Origin: Myxococcales bacterium
GTDB lineage: Bacteria > Myxococcota > Myxococcia > Myxococcales > Myxococcaceae
DNA: 58,960 nucleotides
Assembly (NCBI GenBank): GCA_030681895.1
Contig: JAUXRI010000118.1
Coordinates: 1-58,960 of the forward strand
Direction: 5' to 3'
The notes beneath the pieces were generated by a model. The model ran no database searches and had not been told where the DNA came from. It worked only from the letters and a program-made list of their open reading frames with translations. Positions 44,293 to 53,146 of this stretch are shown one piece after another. The first letter of the stretch is position 1, and every line of letters begins with the position of its first letter. Made by a program: the position numbers and the translations under genes.

Positions 44293-45077
44293 GCCTGCTC
44301 TTCACCGGCGGCGTCGCGCTCGTCTACACCGTCGGTGTCGTCGGCGTGCATCGCTGGGCGGTCGCTCGGCGGCGCGCGAAGGCGGGCAACTTCACGGCGC
44401 TGGAGTGGCTGGATTGGGACACGTTGCTCGCGGGCGTCTGGCCGGCTGGTGCGTCCAACGAGCTCGACGGCGTGGCGCCTCGTGAAGGCGGTCCTCCTCC
44501 GAAGTGCCTGTCGGGTCCGCCACCGCCTGGACGCGAGGCGGCGCACGCGCTGCTGCTTCGCCTGGTGGCTGGCGAGGTGCTCACGAATGCCAGCTTCGAG
44601 AGCGTCGGCTTCAGTGGAGGCGAGGCCCGGTGGCTGACGGGCCTTTCGGAGCGGACGAGCGCTCCATCGGCCCTGTTGGATCGGCTCGGGACCCAGGCTC
44701 CCGAGTCGGCTGCCGAGGCGTACCTGCTGGAGTGGCTGTCCCTTCGCTACGCAGTGACGCCCCTGTCGATGGAGTGGCAGGTGTACGCCACCAAGCGCCG
44801 CCTCTCGGTCGCCATGCGACGCTTCGGCGAGGTGCCAGCGTTGTACTTCGCGCGCGCGCGGGCCTCGTCACTCCTCGGCTTCACGCAGTCGGTGCTCGAC
44901 GATCTTGGCCGGGCCGTCTTCTTCTCGCGAGAGGCCCCGTTCTACGTCGAGGCCGTCCTCTCGATGCCCTTCGTGCAGGAGCTCCGGCCTCCGTTGGCCA
45001 GCGCCTGCCGCGCCGCGAAGGACCGAATGAGCGCCGAGCGCGAAGAACGTTTGGACGGCGCAGCCTTTCCAGAGTGA
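44289..45077 (+). CDS. Hypothetical membrane-anchored protein
   Basis: 262 residues. A single N-terminal span (LLFTGGVALVYTVGVVGVH) is followed by basic residues, so the rest is probably cytoplasmic. A Gly/Pro-rich loop (residues ~65-82) leads to a helical domain with many Leu/Ala pairs that resembles TPR-like helices (ALYFARARASSLLGFTQSVLDDLGRAVFF). It lies between yacG and an FHA gene, all in one direction and almost without gaps. The function is unknown. Confidence 0.68.
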   Translation: MSLLFTGGVALVYTVGVVGVHRWAVARRRAKAGNFTALEWLDWDTLLAGVWPAGASNELDGVAPREGGPPPKCLSGPPPPGREAAHALLLRLVAGEVLTNASFESVGFSGGEARWLTGLSERTSAPSALLDRLGTQAPESAAEAYLLEWLSLRYAVTPLSMEWQVYATKRRLSVAMRRFGEVPALYFARARASSLLGFTQSVLDDLGRAVFFSREAPFYVEAVLSMPFVQELRPPLASACRAAKDRMSAEREERLDGAAFPE

Positions 45078-45078
45078 A

Positions 45079-45603
45079 ATGTCAGCGATGCCGGAGTCGC
45101 TGCTCGCCTGGTTCAACCGCTTCACGGACGACCCCAAGAAGCTCGAGGCCCGTCTCGCGGGGCGACCAGTACTGCTCTACGAGCCTCCCGAGACGCCGCC
45201 CGACGCGACCGGTGACGACGAAGACGACGACTACCAGTTCCGCACGCAGTCGGGCATCGCGGTGCCAGCCATCGGCGGCGGCGAGCCGCTCGCGGTGATC
45301 GTCGAGAAGACGAAGGACAACGCCTTTCAGCGTCGCGTGACGGTCGGCCGCACCTCGAACAACGACGTGGTGCTCGACGACAACTCGGTCTCGCGGTTCC
45401 ACGCCTGGCTCGAGACCGACGATCGCGGCTGGTCGATCATCGACGCGGGCTCGCGCAACGGCACCTGGGTCGCCGGCAAGAAGCTGAACGCCAAGACGCC
45501 GTCGCTGCTCACCAGCGGCGTGAAGGTGCGCGTCGGCGTGATCGAGCTGACGTTCTATTCGTCCGACGGCTTCCTGAAGATGCTCAAGCAGCGCGCGCTG
45601 TAG
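45079..45603 (+). CDS. FHA-domain protein
   Basis: 174 residues. The N-terminal ~60 residues include an acidic stretch (DATGDDEDDDYQF). The FHA domain (~75-165) shows RRVTVGRTSNNDVVLDDNSVSRFHA and DAGSRNGTWVAGKKL, with the Gly-Arg, Ser-x-x-His and Asn-Gly residues that bind phosphothreonine. It is likely a reader of Ser/Thr-kinase phosphorylation. It starts 1 base after the previous gene (operon). The nearest kinase in the window is at 37687; a link is only possible. Confidence 0.9.
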   Translation: MSAMPESLLAWFNRFTDDPKKLEARLAGRPVLLYEPPETPPDATGDDEDDDYQFRTQSGIAVPAIGGGEPLAVIVEKTKDNAFQRRVTVGRTSNNDVVLDDNSVSRFHAWLETDDRGWSIIDAGSRNGTWVAGKKLNAKTPSLLTSGVKVRVGVIELTFYSSDGFLKMLKQRAL

Positions 45604-46680
45604 CTACTCGAACGCCAGAGCGCGCTCGAAGTCGGCGCGGTTCGAGGCTGCCTCGAGCGCCGTCTCGCGGGTGATCTGGCCCGATTTCAGGAGCGCCGCG
45701 AGGTGCATGTCGAAGCTCTGCGTCCCCAGGAGGTCCTGGTTGCGCTCGAGGAAGTCGGTGAGCTCGTGGGTGCGCTTGGGGTCCTTGATGAACTCGGTGA
45801 CGGTGAGCGTCGACACCATGATCTCGGCCGCCACGGCGCGCCCCTTGCCTGAGGCATGAGGGAGCAGGCGCTGCGAGACGGTGCCGCGCAGGTTCTCGGC
45901 GAGGCGGTTGCGCACGCCGGTCTGACCTTCGGGCGGGAAGACGCCGATGATGCGGCCGATGGTGCGGTAGCAGTCCTGCGTGTGCACGGTGGAGAGCACG
46001 AGGTGGCCCGTCTCGGCGGCCTTCAGCGCGATCTCGATCGTCTCGCTGTCACGCATTTCGCCGACGAGGATCACGTCGGGGTCCTGGCGCAGCGCCGCGC
46101 GCAAGGCAGCGGCGAAGCTCGGCGTGTCGGGCCCGATCTCACGCTGGGTCACCCGGCTGAAGCTGTCCTGGTGGACGAACTCGATCGGGTCCTCGATGGT
46201 GACGATGTGCTTCCGGTAGTGCTGGTTGATGTAGTTGACCATCGCCGCGAGCGTCGACGACTTGCCTGAGCCGGTGATGCCGGTGACGAGAATCAGGCCG
46301 CGCTCTTCTTGCGACAGCTTCTCGAGCACCTTGGGCAGGCCGAGCTTCGCGAAGTCGGGAACCGTCAGCGGAATCGAGCGCATCACCGCGCCGAGGTGGC
46401 CCTTGTTGCGAAACACGTTCGCGCGGAAGCGGCCGACGCCTTCGAGCGCGTAGCTGGTGTCGAAGTCCTGCAGGTCTTCGATCGTGCCCTTGTAGCGGCT
46501 GTGTTGCGTGAGGTGCCTGATGATGCGGGTGGTGTCTTCGGGCTGGAGCGCCGGCACTTTCACCGGCAGCAATTGGCCGTTGACGCGGAGCGCAGGCGCC
46601 GAGCCCACCTTGAAGTGCACGTCGCTGGCGCCGTTCTTCACGGCGGCGGTGAGGAATTGGTTGAAGGTCGCGAGTTCCAT
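45604..46680 (-). CDS. pilT: PilT-like type IV pilus retraction ATPase
   Basis: 358 residues. The PilT/PilU family shows an N-terminal PAS-like domain (ASDVHFKVGSAPALRVNGQL), Walker A GITGSGKSST, the Asp box, Walker B VILVGEMRDSETIEIAL, and His box GHLVLSTVHTQD. The PilT C-terminal AIRNLIRE motif is replaced by VTEFIKDPKRTHELTDF, so this could be a PilT paralogue or PilU-type motor rather than the main retraction ATPase. It hydrolyses ATP to pull pili, which powers twitching (social) motility. It precedes a cNMP-fold gene on the same strand. Confidence 0.85.
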   Translation of the reverse strand: MELATFNQFLTAAVKNGASDVHFKVGSAPALRVNGQLLPVKVPALQPEDTTRIIRHLTQHSRYKGTIEDLQDFDTSYALEGVGRFRANVFRNKGHLGAVMRSIPLTVPDFAKLGLPKVLEKLSQEERGLILVTGITGSGKSSTLAAMVNYINQHYRKHIVTIEDPIEFVHQDSFSRVTQREIGPDTPSFAAALRAALRQDPDVILVGEMRDSETIEIALKAAETGHLVLSTVHTQDCYRTIGRIIGVFPPEGQTGVRNRLAENLRGTVSQRLLPHASGKGRAVAAEIMVSTLTVTEFIKDPKRTHELTDFLERNQDLLGTQSFDMHLAALLKSGQITRETALEAASNRADFERALAFE

Positions 46681-46695
46681 GATCGTGTGTTCCCC

Positions 46696-47205
46696 TCAGC
46701 GAATCGCCACTTGCATCGCCTGCGTCTTCGCCAGCATTCCGGTAGTGCGGCGTAGGCGGTCCGATAGGGTGCGGCAGAACGAGCGGAAGACCTTCACCGC
46801 GAGCTTGTCGTCGCTCCCCAGCAGCGCCTCGAAGCGATCTCTGGGCATCTTGATCAACCGGCACGCGGTGATCGTCGTCACGCGGGCACTGGTCAACACG
46901 TCGTCGATGAGTGACATCTCACCAAAGAGATCGCCGTCCTTGAGGTGACCGATCTCCTCCGCCTTGGAGTGCGCGCCGTCGGCGTCGGCGTCTCGGCTCA
47001 CCCGCACCTCGCCCTTGGCGATCACGTAGAGCGCGTCGCCGAGGGCGTTCTGCTCGATGACGATCGTCTCGGGTGGGAGATCGACGTACTGGATGATCGA
47101 GCCCAGGCGGGTCGTCTCATCGAAGGTGAGTTTCTGGAAGAGGTGGAGCTTCTGCAGCAGCTCCACGCCTTCGAATTCGCCAAACCCGGTCAGCTCGAGC
47201 TCCAT
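46696..47205 (-). CDS. Cyclic-nucleotide-binding-fold (cNMP) protein
   Basis: 169 residues, a single cNMP-binding beta-barrel plus a C-terminal helix, with no DNA-binding domain. LGDALYVIAKGEVRVSRD and LKDGDLFGEMSLIDDVLTSARVTT match the fold. The phosphate-binding cassette lacks the usual R-(S/T/A)-A motif directly after the acidic loop (LTSARV here), so nucleotide binding is doubtful. It lies 15 bases upstream of pilT in the same direction and may regulate it (inference). Confidence 0.8.
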   Translation of the reverse strand: MELELTGFGEFEGVELLQKLHLFQKLTFDETTRLGSIIQYVDLPPETIVIEQNALGDALYVIAKGEVRVSRDADADGAHSKAEEIGHLKDGDLFGEMSLIDDVLTSARVTTITACRLIKMPRDRFEALLGSDDKLAVKVFRSFCRTLSDRLRRTTGMLAKTQAMQVAIR

Positions 47206-47311
47206 GGGCCCCTCCTCGACGACGATTCAAAGAGGCCGGAGCGTCGCACTTGCGGGCCGAACGCGGTACACTTTCTGGTGTAAGGCCGGCCAGAGTCATC
47301 GAGGCCACGAC

Positions 47312-49684
47312 GTGTCGCACCGCAAACCAACGATCCTTTTCTTCATCTTCCTGTCGGTCGCCCTCGCGGCGTGCAACGGGGCTCGCACTCAGGTCCTGTG
47401 CGGCGGCACCTGCGCCGACGGCCTCGTCTGCGACACGGCCACCGGCGTCTGCATCGCGCCCCTCCCGGCCGATGGCGGCTGCACGTCGAAGGACTCCTGC
47501 TCGGCGCCGACGGGGTTGTGTGCTCCCGATGGCCGCTGTGTGGCGTGCCTTGGCAACGCCGATTGTCCCCAGGGCTCCTGCGACATGCGCGCGGGGCAGT
47601 GTGTGGCGGCGGCGGCCGAGAGCTGCGGCGCCCTCTCGAGCTTCATCGACGTCGGGGGCGGCTCGTTGCGACTGCGTGGCAGCACCGACAAGGCTTCCAA
47701 CGACGCGCAGCTGGGCTGCGCCATCCCCGGCTCGACAGGCCCCGACGTCGTCTTCGGCCTGCGGTTGGCCGCGCGTCGCCGGCTGACGGCGACGGTGAAG
47801 CCGCTCGACCGGATGTCGGGCTTCCAGCCGGTGCTCTCCGTTCGTGGGACGTGTGCGTCGCAGGCTGCCGAGCTCGCCTGCGGCTTCACCATGCCGGGCG
47901 CCGACCGCGCGACGCTGGTCACCGAGCTCAACGCGGGCTCGTTCTTCGTGTGGGTCGACAGCGAGACCGACACGGGCGGAGAGTTCGAGCTCGAGCTTTC
48001 GTTCGACGACGCTCCCAACATCGACAGCTGCACCGCGCCTTCGGTGCTGCGCGGCGCCGACACCATCGACGTCTCGGGTGAGACGCTCGGGCTCGCCGAT
48101 GACGTGGCGGCGAGCTGTGGCGGCATGGGCGCTCCGGACGCGGTCTACCGGTTGACGCTCGATCAACCCCGGCGCGCGAGGCTCGAGGTGGTCGGGCTCT
48201 CGGGCTTCAAGCCGACGCTGTCGGTGCGGCGGGCCTGTACGGACGCTGCCTCGGAGATCGCCTGCGCGCTCGCGATGAACTCCAGCACCAGCGTCATCGA
48301 GCTGCCGTCGCTCCAGCCTGGGGAGTATTCGGTGCTCGTCGATGGCTCGCCGTCGGGAACGCTCTCGGGTCGCTTCCGCCTTCGCATCACCTTGTCCGAG
48401 CCGGTGCCCGCGCCGACCAACGACACCTGCACGTCGGCGCTCGAGCTGCTGCCTTCCGGAGGCACGGGCACGCTGACGGTGCAGGGCGACACGACGCTCG
48501 CCAAGAACGATGCGCTCGGCTGCGACGGCACGGGTCCCGATCTCGTCTACACGCTGCAGCTCCCGGCGCCTGCGCGGGTGCGCGTTCAGGTCACGCCGCT
48601 GGCAGGCTCGCGGCTGCAGCCGGCGTTGTATTTCCGGCGTGAGAACCAATGCGAGTCACAGGTCGCCCGAGAGCAGCTGTTCTGCGTCGCGGCGGGGCAG
48701 GGTGGGTTCCCCTCGTTGCTCGAGGTGCCGCGGCTCGAGGCCGGCCGTTGGTTCCTCTTCGTCGACGGCAAGGCGCGCACCTCGGGAGCGTTCGATCTCA
48801 CGCTCGAGCTCTCGCCGCCTCCGCCGCCGCCGGCGAACGACAGCTGCATGATGCCGACGGTGTTGCCGGTCGCGAGCGGGGCCGTGTTCCTGCCCAATGA
48901 GACGACCGTGGGGGCGACCCCGAGCGCGAGCACCTGCGTCGACACGCCTGGCACGCCCGACGTCGCGTACACCTTCACGCTCGCCTCTCGTCAGTCGGTC
49001 TCGTTCGATGCGCGAGCGCTGCCAGGCTCGAAGCTGCTGCCGGTGTTGACGCTCAAGCCCGCGGGCGCGTGCACGCTCACCGCGCTCCTGCCACTCAACA
49101 GCTGCGGCTTCTCGGATCTCCAGGTTCCCGATCGCGCAGTGGCCGTCGTGCCGGCGCTTTCGGCAGGGACCTACACGCTGTGGGTGTCAGGCGATCTCGC
49201 GACCCAGGGCCCGTTCTCGTTGCGCCTCAGCACGGGGCCTGCGTTGAGCCCTCCGCCGAACGACGCCTGCAACTCGACGGGCGGGCTCATCGCGCTCAAC
49301 GTGGGCGGCACAGCGACTGGTGACACCCGCGCGGCCGGCAACACCACCGAAGGGCGCTGCGGCTTTCCGCTCGGCGCGAACGGAGAGCTCGGCGGCGACG
49401 TCGCCTACACGTTCCAGATATCTGCCTTGACCCCCAGCCTCAGCATCACCGTCCAGCCCGACGCCGTCGCTGGCACCCTCATGCGCCCGGTCATCTACGT
49501 CCGCGGCGGCGCAGCGCTGAACAACGCGTGCACGTACGGCGGCCCGAACCTCGGCTGTCAGGCAGCCCCCGACTTCGGCGCGCCTGTCACGCTGACGCTC
49601 ACCAACGTGCAGCCGGGCACGTACACGGTGTGGGTCGATGGAGCGGGGCTCTCGGCCGGCAGCTTCGCGCTGTCGATTCGCTGA
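47312..49684 (+). CDS. Modular lipoprotein, paralogue of the 7969-11103 protein
   Basis: 790 residues from GTG 47312, with GAGG upstream. The longer frame above it covers the divergent cNMP gene and is rejected. The signal ends VALAAC. A Cys-rich segment (GGTCADGLVCDTATGVC, then CVACLGNADCPQGSC) leads to five ~140-residue modules that begin with ESC/DSC/NDTC/NDSC/NDAC and share a DVV/DLVY/DVAYTF core, the same design as the first lipoprotein. There is no DAG linker. It is probably on the outer surface. No catalytic motif. Confidence 0.82.
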   Translation: MSHRKPTILFFIFLSVALAACNGARTQVLCGGTCADGLVCDTATGVCIAPLPADGGCTSKDSCSAPTGLCAPDGRCVACLGNADCPQGSCDMRAGQCVAAAAESCGALSSFIDVGGGSLRLRGSTDKASNDAQLGCAIPGSTGPDVVFGLRLAARRRLTATVKPLDRMSGFQPVLSVRGTCASQAAELACGFTMPGADRATLVTELNAGSFFVWVDSETDTGGEFELELSFDDAPNIDSCTAPSVLRGADTIDVSGETLGLADDVAASCGGMGAPDAVYRLTLDQPRRARLEVVGLSGFKPTLSVRRACTDAASEIACALAMNSSTSVIELPSLQPGEYSVLVDGSPSGTLSGRFRLRITLSEPVPAPTNDTCTSALELLPSGGTGTLTVQGDTTLAKNDALGCDGTGPDLVYTLQLPAPARVRVQVTPLAGSRLQPALYFRRENQCESQVAREQLFCVAAGQGGFPSLLEVPRLEAGRWFLFVDGKARTSGAFDLTLELSPPPPPPANDSCMMPTVLPVASGAVFLPNETTVGATPSASTCVDTPGTPDVAYTFTLASRQSVSFDARALPGSKLLPVLTLKPAGACTLTALLPLNSCGFSDLQVPDRAVAVVPALSAGTYTLWVSGDLATQGPFSLRLSTGPALSPPPNDACNSTGGLIALNVGGTATGDTRAAGNTTEGRCGFPLGANGELGGDVAYTFQISALTPSLSITVQPDAVAGTLMRPVIYVRGGAALNNACTYGGPNLGCQAAPDFGAPVTLTLTNVQPGTYTVWVDGAGLSAGSFALSIR

Positions 49685-49690
49685 GGCTGG

Positions 49691-50143
49691 TTACTTCAGG
49701 CGGAACACGCCGACCTGCGCGCGCTCGAAGCCACAGGCCTTGAAGAACGCCTCGACCTCGTCGGTGAGCCCCAGAATCGTCTGCACCTCGAGGCGCTTCA
49801 CGCTCAGCACCTTCGCCCGCTCGACGGCGCGCTTGAGCAGCTCACGGCCGACGCCCCGGCGAGCCCACGCGCGCGCGACGCCAAGCTCGTCGATGGTGGC
49901 GGCGCGGCCACCGACCTTCAGCAGCGGGCGGTGCGACAGGCTCACCACGCCGACGACTTTGTCGAGGGGATCAGCGGCGACCAGCACTTCCATCTCGGGG
50001 TGGCTGATGATCCACGCGAACGTCTGTGCGTCAGCCTGCGCTCCTGATTCGTTGAGGAGCTGCACGATGCCCTGGGCGTCACCGCGCCGCGCGGGGCGTA
50101 CCTTGAACGCGGGCGCTTTGAGGTCGGAGGCCACGAGTGCCAC
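49691..50143 (-). CDS. GNAT-family N-acetyltransferase
   Basis: 150 residues. The GNAT fold shows FKVRPARRGDAQGIVQLLNES, the acetyl-CoA loop VARAWARRGVGRELLKRAVERAK (R-x-x-G-x-G) and EAFFKACGFERAQVGVF at the end. The substrate cannot be predicted. It is convergent with the modular lipoprotein gene. The stop TAA is 6 bases from that gene. It is probably transcribed with the AAA+ gene upstream (43 bases away). Confidence 0.85.
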   Translation of the reverse strand: MALVASDLKAPAFKVRPARRGDAQGIVQLLNESGAQADAQTFAWIISHPEMEVLVAADPLDKVVGVVSLSHRPLLKVGGRAATIDELGVARAWARRGVGRELLKRAVERAKVLSVKRLEVQTILGLTDEVEAFFKACGFERAQVGVFRLK

Positions 50144-50186
50144 GGAGTGTAGGCACGCTTTGAAACCTTTGGCAGAAACCGGCCCG

Positions 50187-51611
50187 TCAGAGGTCGACGA
50201 GGAAGACCTGCACGGCCTGGTCGAGCAGCTCCCGCGACAGTGACGGCGCCACGCCCCGGTAGCGGGCGGCGTCGCGCACCAGCTGCACCAGATCGCGTGG
50301 GTGACAGGAGCGCAGCTCGAGGTTGCGGGCCTTGTAGACGTGGTCGAACAGGTACGTGATCGCCTGCTCGACGAAGGGCACGCCAGAGGCTTCGCAGACG
50401 CGCTTGAAGATCGCCCGGTACTGGAGCTCGTCGGGGTTGCCGACCTCGATCTTGTACTTGATGCGTCGGAGGAAGGCCTCGTCGACCAGCTCCTTCGGGT
50501 CGAGGTTCGTCGAGAAGACGACGAGCTGATCGAAGGGGATCTCGAACTTCTTGCCGGTGTGCAGGGTGAGGAAGTCGACGCGCTTCTCGAGCGGCACGAT
50601 CCACCGGTTGAGCAGATCGGTCGGGTGCACCTTCTGCCGGCCGAAGTCGTCGATGAGCAACATGCCGCCGTTGGCCTTCACCTGGAACGGCGCCTCATAG
50701 AAGCGGGCGGTCTCGGAGTAGATGAGATCGAGGGTCTCGAGGGTCAGCTCGCCACCGACGATCACCGAGGGGCGGCGGCAGACCTGCCAGCGGTGATCCA
50801 TCTCGAAGGCCTGGCGGCGGCCGTCCTTGTCGCGCCCGAGCTCGAGGGACACCGGGTGATGCACGAGGCGATCGAAGACCTTCACGATCTGCCCATCGAT
50901 CTCGAGGCACGCGGGAATGAAGGCTTCTCCGCCGAACATCGCGCTCACGGCTTCGGCGAGCGACGTCTTGCCGTTGCCCGGAGGCCCGTAGAGGAACAAC
51001 GAGCGCCCCGAGTTCACGGCAGGCCCGAGCTTGTCGACGATGGTGGGCGGGACGACGAGGTGGGCGAGGGCGAGCTCGAGCTGCTTGCGCGTCACCACCG
51101 GCAGCTCGCGCGTCTGCTGCTGAATGAGCGCGTTGTACTGCTCGATGGGGACGGGGGCGGGCCCGATGTACGTGGTGCGCGCGAGCGCGTCGCGGGCGTA
51201 CTCGCGGCCCTTGTCCGTCAAGAGGAAGTCGACGGACACGCGGCCGAAGCCCTTGCCGCCGCGCAGATCGACGAGCTTCTCCTGCGCCAGGAAGTCGATC
51301 ACGTGCTCGACGACGCCGGTCCACGGCAGCCGCAGCTCTTCGGCCACCTCGGCGCCCGTGACGGTGCCCTGGTAGTAGAGGAAGCGCAGGGCGATGTCCG
51401 AGAGCATGCTGATCTTGAGGCCGGTGTCCTCGATCGACTTCGGCTCGGGCGGCGCGATGTCGAGCAGCCGCGGGTTCTCGAGGTTGAACGGGTTGGGTCG
51501 ACGGTCGCCCTTCTCGACGGGGAACTCACCGGTCGGCGCGGCGTTGCGATCGACGACCAGATCGCTGGTGACGATCGGCTCGGGCTGGTTCCGCGTGCGG
51601 CGAACGGTCAT
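50187..51611 (-). CDS. AAA+ ATPase with helical N-terminal domain
   Basis: 474 residues. The N-terminal ~60 residues are disordered. Residues ~65-165 form a helical, winged-helix-like domain (ISMLSDIALRFLYYQGTVTGAEVAEEL, KLVDLRGGKGFGRVSVDFLLT). The AAA+ module has Walker A LYGPPGNGKTSLAE, Walker B GGMLLIDDFGRQ (Asp-Asp-Phe instead of the usual Asp-Glu), sensor 1 VVFSTNLDP and an arginine-finger candidate FLRRIKYK. It is not a helicase or clamp loader by pattern. A role as a remodelling ATPase coupled to a small DNA- or protein-binding domain is plausible. I do not recognise the subfamily. Confidence 0.8.
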   Translation of the reverse strand: MTVRRTRNQPEPIVTSDLVVDRNAAPTGEFPVEKGDRRPNPFNLENPRLLDIAPPEPKSIEDTGLKISMLSDIALRFLYYQGTVTGAEVAEELRLPWTGVVEHVIDFLAQEKLVDLRGGKGFGRVSVDFLLTDKGREYARDALARTTYIGPAPVPIEQYNALIQQQTRELPVVTRKQLELALAHLVVPPTIVDKLGPAVNSGRSLFLYGPPGNGKTSLAEAVSAMFGGEAFIPACLEIDGQIVKVFDRLVHHPVSLELGRDKDGRRQAFEMDHRWQVCRRPSVIVGGELTLETLDLIYSETARFYEAPFQVKANGGMLLIDDFGRQKVHPTDLLNRWIVPLEKRVDFLTLHTGKKFEIPFDQLVVFSTNLDPKELVDEAFLRRIKYKIEVGNPDELQYRAIFKRVCEASGVPFVEQAITYLFDHVYKARNLELRSCHPRDLVQLVRDAARYRGVAPSLSRELLDQAVQVFLVDL

Positions 51612-51698
51612 GGGCCGGGCGATAGTAGCAGCTCGGGTCTCGCACGAGCGTCGTCGTCAATCGGTGTCAGACTGCCGGCGAAGGGGAGGCCGCCTGTG

Positions 51699-52130
51699 AT
51701 GCTGTCGATCGCGATCGTCGTGTTCGTGGTGCTCGAGTCGCTGAACATCGCGATGCTGTACTTCCAGCCGGGCTCGAGGTTGGGCAACGGCGTCGGCGTG
51801 TTCAACGCGTTCGAGGCGTCGAAGGCAGAGCCCTCGGTTCACGCGTTGGTCCGTTACCTCATCAACTGGGTCGCAGGGACGAAGCTGATCTTCGTCGGCC
51901 TGCTGATCGTGATCGTCGTGACCGGCAGTGCCGAGACGAAGCTCGCGGCGGTGCTCGTCCTCATCGCGTCGATTCTGTCGTTCTTCTGGAGGCTCTTCCC
52001 GGCGCTCCGGCGGCTGGACCGCGACGGTCAGCTCACGCCGAAGGGCTACTCGAAGACCCTGGGCCTGATGATCGGCTGCTTCGTCGCGGGCTTTGCCGCG
52101 GCAGTGATCGCGACCCTCTCAGCGCGCTGA
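51699..52130 (+). CDS. Small four-span membrane protein
   Basis: 143 residues from ATG 51699 (GTG 51696 adjacent), preceded by AGGGGAGG. Four hydrophobic segments are visible: AIVVFVVLESLNIAMLYF, LINWVAGTKLIFVGLLIVIVV, AAVLVLIASILSFFWRLF and MIGCFVAGFAAAVIATL. A basic loop (RRLDRDGQLTPKGYSKT) lies between the last two. The longer frame upstream lies under the AAA+ gene and is rejected. The function is unknown. Confidence 0.75.
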   Translation: MLSIAIVVFVVLESLNIAMLYFQPGSRLGNGVGVFNAFEASKAEPSVHALVRYLINWVAGTKLIFVGLLIVIVVTGSAETKLAAVLVLIASILSFFWRLFPALRRLDRDGQLTPKGYSKTLGLMIGCFVAGFAAAVIATLSAR

Positions 52131-52137
52131 GCCGGCC

Positions 52138-53091
52138 TCAGACGTACGTGAGCCAGTGCTGGTACTTCGGCTCGTGTCCGCGAACGACGCGGAAGTAGAG
52201 CTCCTGCACGGCCATGGTGATTTGCCCCGGCTTGCCTTCTCCGACCTGCCGGTTGTCGACCTCGCGCACCGGCGTGATCTCGGCGGCGGTGCCGGTGAAG
52301 AACACCTCGCCCGCGATGTAGAGCGCGTCGCGGGTGAACGAGACTTCTTGTACCTCGCGGCCCATGTCCTTCAGCAGCTCGAGCACGGTGTCACGGGTGA
52401 TGCCGCGCAGAATCGGCGACGAGAGCGACGGCGTACGAACGACGCCGTGACGGCCCACGCAGAAGATGTTCTCGCCCGAGGCCTCGGCCACGAAGCCCGA
52501 GATGTCGAGGAGGATCGCCTCGTCGTAGCCCGCCAGCACCGCCTCACGCTTGGCGAGGATCGAGTTGACGTACTGGCCCGAGATCTTGCCGCGCACCATG
52601 TTCACGTTCACGTGCATGCGGGTGAAGCTCGAGACCTTCGCGCGAATGCCCTCCTTGAGGCCCTTGTCGCCGAGGTAGCTGCCCCACTCCCACGCGCAGA
52701 TCGCCACGCGCGTCGGGTTGATCGCCCCGAGGCCCATCGCGCCGTCGCCCATGAAGGCGATCGGCCGCAGGTACGCACCGTTGGGGAACTTGTCGGCCTG
52801 CTGCGAAAGCAGATCGACGCACGCCTGCACCAGCTCGTCCTCGGTGTACGGGAGCTTGAGCATGATGATGTGCGCCGAGTCCATGAAGCGGCGAATGTGC
52901 TCACGCAGGCGGAAGACGGCGATGCGGCCGTCCTTCGTCTTGTACGCACGAATGCCCTCGAAGACGCCCAGGCCGTAGTGGAGCGCGTGCGTCATCACGT
53001 GCACCTGCGCCGAGTCCCACGGCACCATCTTGCCGTCCATCCACACCCGATCGGCCTTCAGCACTGCGCTCGACGTCGACGTGTTCGCCAT
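52138..53091 (-). CDS. ilvE: Branched-chain amino acid aminotransferase
   Basis: 317 residues, usual length for class IV aminotransferases. It transfers amino groups between glutamate and the keto acids of Val, Leu and Ile. The PLP lysine lies in VRGKISGQYVNSILAKREA. The N-terminal pattern VMTHALHYGLGVFEGIRAY and LLDISGFVAEASGENIFCV are typical of IlvE. FFTGTAAEITPVREVDNR completes the phosphate site. The stop is 8 bases from the convergent small membrane gene. It is divergent from a coiled-coil gene, 55 bases apart. Confidence 0.95.
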   Translation of the reverse strand: MANTSTSSAVLKADRVWMDGKMVPWDSAQVHVMTHALHYGLGVFEGIRAYKTKDGRIAVFRLREHIRRFMDSAHIIMLKLPYTEDELVQACVDLLSQQADKFPNGAYLRPIAFMGDGAMGLGAINPTRVAICAWEWGSYLGDKGLKEGIRAKVSSFTRMHVNVNMVRGKISGQYVNSILAKREAVLAGYDEAILLDISGFVAEASGENIFCVGRHGVVRTPSLSSPILRGITRDTVLELLKDMGREVQEVSFTRDALYIAGEVFFTGTAAEITPVREVDNRQVGEGKPGQITMAVQELYFRVVRGHEPKYQHWLTYV

Positions 53092-53146
53092 GCGGCGCTG
53101 TCTGCCACGAAAGACGTTTCAATTCAGCAGTGCGAAGCTTGGGCTC

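Noticed and set aside
50301..51698. Upstream extension of the small membrane-protein frame
   Set aside because: Antisense to the AAA+ gene; AGGGGAGG marks the real start at 51699.
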